Assembly (NCBI GenBank): GCA_036389255.1
Contig: DASVQI010000041.1
Span: 310,001-374,000 of the forward strand
Origin: JACVRN01 sp036389255
Lineage (GTDB): Bacteria > Acidobacteriota > Blastocatellia > Pyrinomonadales > Pyrinomonadaceae
DNA: 64,000 nucleotides
Direction of reading: 5' to 3'
Part shown: one piece after another, positions 61,083-64,000 of the stretch
Numbering within the stretch: position 1 is the stretch's first letter
Layout: every line of letters begins with the position of its first letter
The notes under the pieces: model-generated
Database searches by the model: none
Told to the model about the DNA's origin: nothing
What the model saw: the letters and a program-made list of their open reading frames with translations, nothing else
Program-made: the position numbers and the translations under genes

Positions 61083-61198
61083 CTCTTCTAACCGGTCGGC
61101 CCGGCTCCTGCCACTTATAAATACTCCGCGAGGGGCGAAATCGTTGAGAAATATTTTCGCCTCCCGGCGGGCCTAGGCCGTGCGCGGGCACAAATTTT

Positions 61199-61231
61199 TG
61201 TATGGCAATAGTCCTATCCATACAATATAAT
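61199..61231 (+). promoter_or_regulatory. wzc promoter region with a 7-bp dyad operator
   Basis: TGTATGG (61199-61205) and CCATACA (61218-61224) are exact inverse copies 12 nt apart, directly upstream of TATAAT (61226-61231). The box at -35 spacing 17 is TGGCAA (61203-61208), a weak match inside the left arm. A repressor or activator could use this dyad. Transcription from here leaves about 350 nt of leader before the wzc ATG. The gap 61083-61586 holds no other gene I can support. Confidence 0.45.
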
Positions 61232-61586
61232 CTAATTCCAGCCTGATGGATTGTTCGCCAGTCCTGCTCAAATTAGACCGCTTCAATTAACAGCCCGAAT
61301 TGAAGAGCCTGTTTGAGGGCGGATGAGAAATTAGGCATATCGCGGGGTCTGGCGTATGGGATGAACCTGATGTAAGGCCGCTTCGGTCAGGTTTTATGCC
61401 AAACGTATGGCAGCGCAAGACCCTTTTTGCTCCCGTATCTAACGCGCATGACCCAAGCCACAGTGCGCATCCCGGCTAGAGAGAAGCGGACAGCTCAAAT
61501 AAGCAGAAACAGTCTCAGTCGGAACGCCCCGAACGCTCCCACGAGAGGGCACTGTTTCATGTGTGCCCGGACTTTTGAGGATAATT

Positions 61587-64000
61587 GATGCTTTCCGATA
61601 ATCGCCTTTCAACCTTAGCTCAAGGGGCTTCTAATAGAGCTTTGCTGGAACAGACTCAATCGCAGACTCTCACTGCTAACGAATCTTTTCTCAGCGAGCA
61701 GAAAGACCTGCGCGGCTACGCGGCGCTCATCTACCGGCGCAAGTGGGTGATATTCAGCATAGTCCTGATTGTCACTACGCTGGTGGCCGTCTACGTGTAT
61801 CGCCAGCCTTCGCTTTACCAGGCCGAGACGACCATTCGCATAGAGCAGAAGAGCGAGAGCTTTCTGCGCGCCAAGGACATAGTCATCAACACGGCGAACG
61901 ACCCGGCCTACTGGCGCACGCAGCTAAAGCTTCTGGAGAATCCAATGCTTGCGCGGCGCGTGATACTTGCGCTCGACCTGCATCACAACTCCACATTTCT
62001 GGCGGCGCGTGCGCGAACGAGCCTTCTGCCTTCGATTGAGGGGCCGTCGCTGTGGAGCGGGAAAGCGCCCGCCGCCGCACCCGGCGCGAGCGGCCAGCCT
62101 GACATCCCTGCGGGCACGAACGCCGAAGCATTAACCGACGAGCAGCGAGCGGCCCTTGCTCCCTACGTTAATACCCTGCTGGCCAGCCTCTCGATTGAGG
62201 CCGTGCCGGAAACTAACCTCGTCAAAATCCGGTTCACGCACCCTGACCCGGACATCGCCATGAAGGTCACGGACACGCTGGCGGAGCTTTTCATACTTGA
62301 CGATGTTAAGTGGGCGAATGAAGGGCTGGACAACGCCACGACGCAGTTGTCAACGCAGATAGCGGACTTGCAGATGGCAATCAAGCAGCAGGAAGAGGAG
62401 CGGCTCAACTACATAAAGAACCACGGGCTGCCGCTCGGACAGATAAAGGGAGAGAACCTCACGGGAGTCCGGCTGGATACCCTGAGCGGCCAGCTTCTGG
62501 CGGCCGAGAATGAGCGCAAAAATTTGCAGGCCGCTTACGAGACGGCGCGAAGAGTAGGGGACGTGGAAGCGATTCCGGAGGTTCAGGCGGACAAGGCGAT
62601 TCAGGATATGAAGGGAAGGCTGCGCCTTCTTGAGCAGCGCCGCGCCGCTCTCTCAGTCAAGTACACGCCCGAATGGCACGAAATCAGGGAGATTGATGAG
62701 GAGGCGAACCAGCTCAGGAGCGAGATTGCCAAGACTTCGAAGGACGTAGTCGCGTCCATGAGGTCAAGGTACGAGGCGGCGCTGGCGCGCGAGAACGGAT
62801 TGCGAGGGGCTTATTACGGCGAGCTAGGCACGGCCAACCGGCAGAGTCAGGCTGAGATAGAGCTTAACAGTCTGAATCAGAAGATAGAGACGAACAAGCA
62901 GCTATACACGACGCTCTTTCAGAGACAGCAGGAGCTTCAGATAGACCAGAGCGACAGGAAGAGCAATGTGGCCATCTCTACCCGCAGCGAAAGGCCCACG
63001 CTGCCTGTCGCGCCGCAGCGAGCGCGCAGCGTCCTTATAGCTTTCTTTCTATCGCTCTTTGCCGGAACCGCTCTGGCCGTGTTGCTTCAGCAACTGGACG
63101 ATTCCATCAAGAGCGTGGACGAGCTTGTAGCCTACACGAACCTTCCGAATCTGGCCCTTATCCCTTCCATGAACGGGCAGAGGGTTGGGGACAGGAGCGG
63201 AATCGCTCTGCCCTTCAGCAGGCGCAAAGAGCTTCCTTCGGCGGAGTTGCTTGAGAACACGCGCTCGCCAGTGGCCGAAGCCTTCAGGCACCTGCGAACC
63301 TCTCTGCTCTTCTCTTCGGGCGCGGGCGCGCCGCGAAGCATACTTGTAACGTCCGGTCAGGCTTTGGAGGGCAAGACGACCGTGGCCTTCAACACGGCCA
63401 TAGCTCTGGCGCAGACGGGAGCGACAGTGCTGCTGGTGGACTGCGACCTTCGTCGCCCGAGCGTGCAAAAGCACATCAACGCGGCTACGGAGCCGGGCCT
63501 GACCGACTATCTGTCAGGAGAGATTAAGCTGGACGAGGCGCTCAGGGCTTACCCGCAGCTTCCGACCCTGAAGATTATGACTTCGGGTTATCTTCCGGCG
63601 AATCCTGCGGAGCTTTTGGGCTCGGAGGAGATGCTGAGCTTCCTTAACCGGGCCAAGGAGAGGTTCACGCACGTCATAATAGATTCTCCTCCGTCGGTAT
63701 CTTTCGCGGACGGCGCGATTATCTCCACGCTCGTTGACGGCGTAGTGATAGTCGTTCACGGAGGCAAATCGTCGCGCGCCGTCGTGCGCCATCTGATTAA
63801 CAGGCTGTCGGGCGTGGGCGCGCGCATCTGCGGAACGGTTCTCAACAACGTCAAGCCGCAGCCGTACGACTACTATTACAACAGCTACTACTACAACTAT
63901 CAGAGCGAAGGAAGCACGCCGCGCTCTCCCGCAAAGAAATCGTCCGCGCAAAGCGATTCTATTTTGGACATCACTCCGGGCCAGCTTGAGCAGGAGTTCG
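61587..64000 (+). CDS. Wzc-like polysaccharide tyrosine autokinase, cut at the right edge
   Basis: An open frame from ATG at 61587 to the window end, at least 804 residues. The N-terminal Wzz domain has KDLRGYAALIYRRKWVIFSI then a first membrane helix, and YRQPSLYQAETTIRIEQ. A coiled coil follows (about 250-460), then a second helix (VLIAFFLSLFAGTALAVLL, about 480). The BY-kinase domain has Walker A in SGQALEGKTTVAFNTA (about 588-603), Walker A-prime LLVDCDLRRPS and Walker B HVIIDSPPS. A Tyr cluster, YYYNSYYYN, sits near the end. Such kinases control capsule or exopolysaccharide chain length. The gene continues beyond the window. Confidence 0.93.

Overview
The window reads as ordinary chromosome from a Gram-negative bacterium, most likely an Acidobacteriota of the Blastocatellia type. 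This is inference. It rests on a large Oar-like TonB-dependent receptor with a carboxypeptidase-regulatory N-terminus, a dnaK-dnaJ-hspR order, a DUF4388 protein, a PrkA/DUF444/SpoVR group, LPS heptose genes and moderately high GC. I see no prophage, transposase, CRISPR array, rRNA or intact tRNA.

Layout. 1-2.7 kb: tail of an MBL-fold nuclease, murJ, a response regulator. 2.8-6.5 kb: an SLC13-type transporter with TrkA-C domains, a metallophosphoesterase, pgsA. 6.5-10.4 kb: the heat-shock operon dnaK-dnaJ-hspR, whose promoter carries two HspR (HAIR) half-sites at unusual spacing. 10.6-14 kb: TonB-dependent receptor. 14-18.4 kb: HD-GYP protein, DUF4388 protein, an unknown TTG-start gene, a cytochrome P450. 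18.5-24 kb (minus strand): PBP4-type peptidase, SGNH lipoprotein, heptose kinase, GT9 heptosyltransferase, Trm112-like zinc ribbon. 24.1-27 kb: a DapF homologue with both catalytic cysteines replaced by serine, a PQQ-propeller lipoprotein and a glutamine amidotransferase in one operon. 27-32.4 kb: exported peroxiredoxin, an unknown protein, a 3D-domain cell-wall protein behind a structured leader, asparaginase, an unknown protein, a class V aminotransferase. 32.4-33.2 kb: a gene-free stretch with an 11-unit 21-bp repeat array and a candidate structured RNA. 33-38.5 kb: DUF6599-like protein, PH-domain protein, a REC/degenerate-GGDEF/REC protein, lytic transglycosylase, peptidoglycan-binding protein. 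38.5-46.5 kb: recX, truB, then prkA, a KOW-only protein, an alpha/beta hydrolase, DUF444 and SpoVR. 46.5-49.7 kb: a CarH/LitR-type B12 photoreceptor regulator with tspO, and divergent small membrane proteins. 49.8-61 kb: pyrophosphatase, HtrA, cysE, a heavy-metal-binding protein, prmC, murA, a HIT protein, an AI-2E family permease, and an ECF sigma/anti-sigma/secretin-like operon. 61.2-64 kb: start of an exopolysaccharide locus, a Wzc-like tyrosine kinase cut by the window edge.

The strongest unexplained structure is between the genes. About a dozen intergenic palindromes are each built from a different short word repeated imperfectly in one arm and again, reverse-complemented, in the other. 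Several end a few bases before a start codon; others supply stop codons. Together with the 21-bp array and the very long perfect terminator hairpins, they make the intergenic space unusually rich in structure. Envelope biogenesis (MurJ, MurA, PBP4, SLT, 3D, heptose genes) and stress or light response (HspR, ECF sigma, HtrA, PrkA, CarH/TspO) are the main functional themes.
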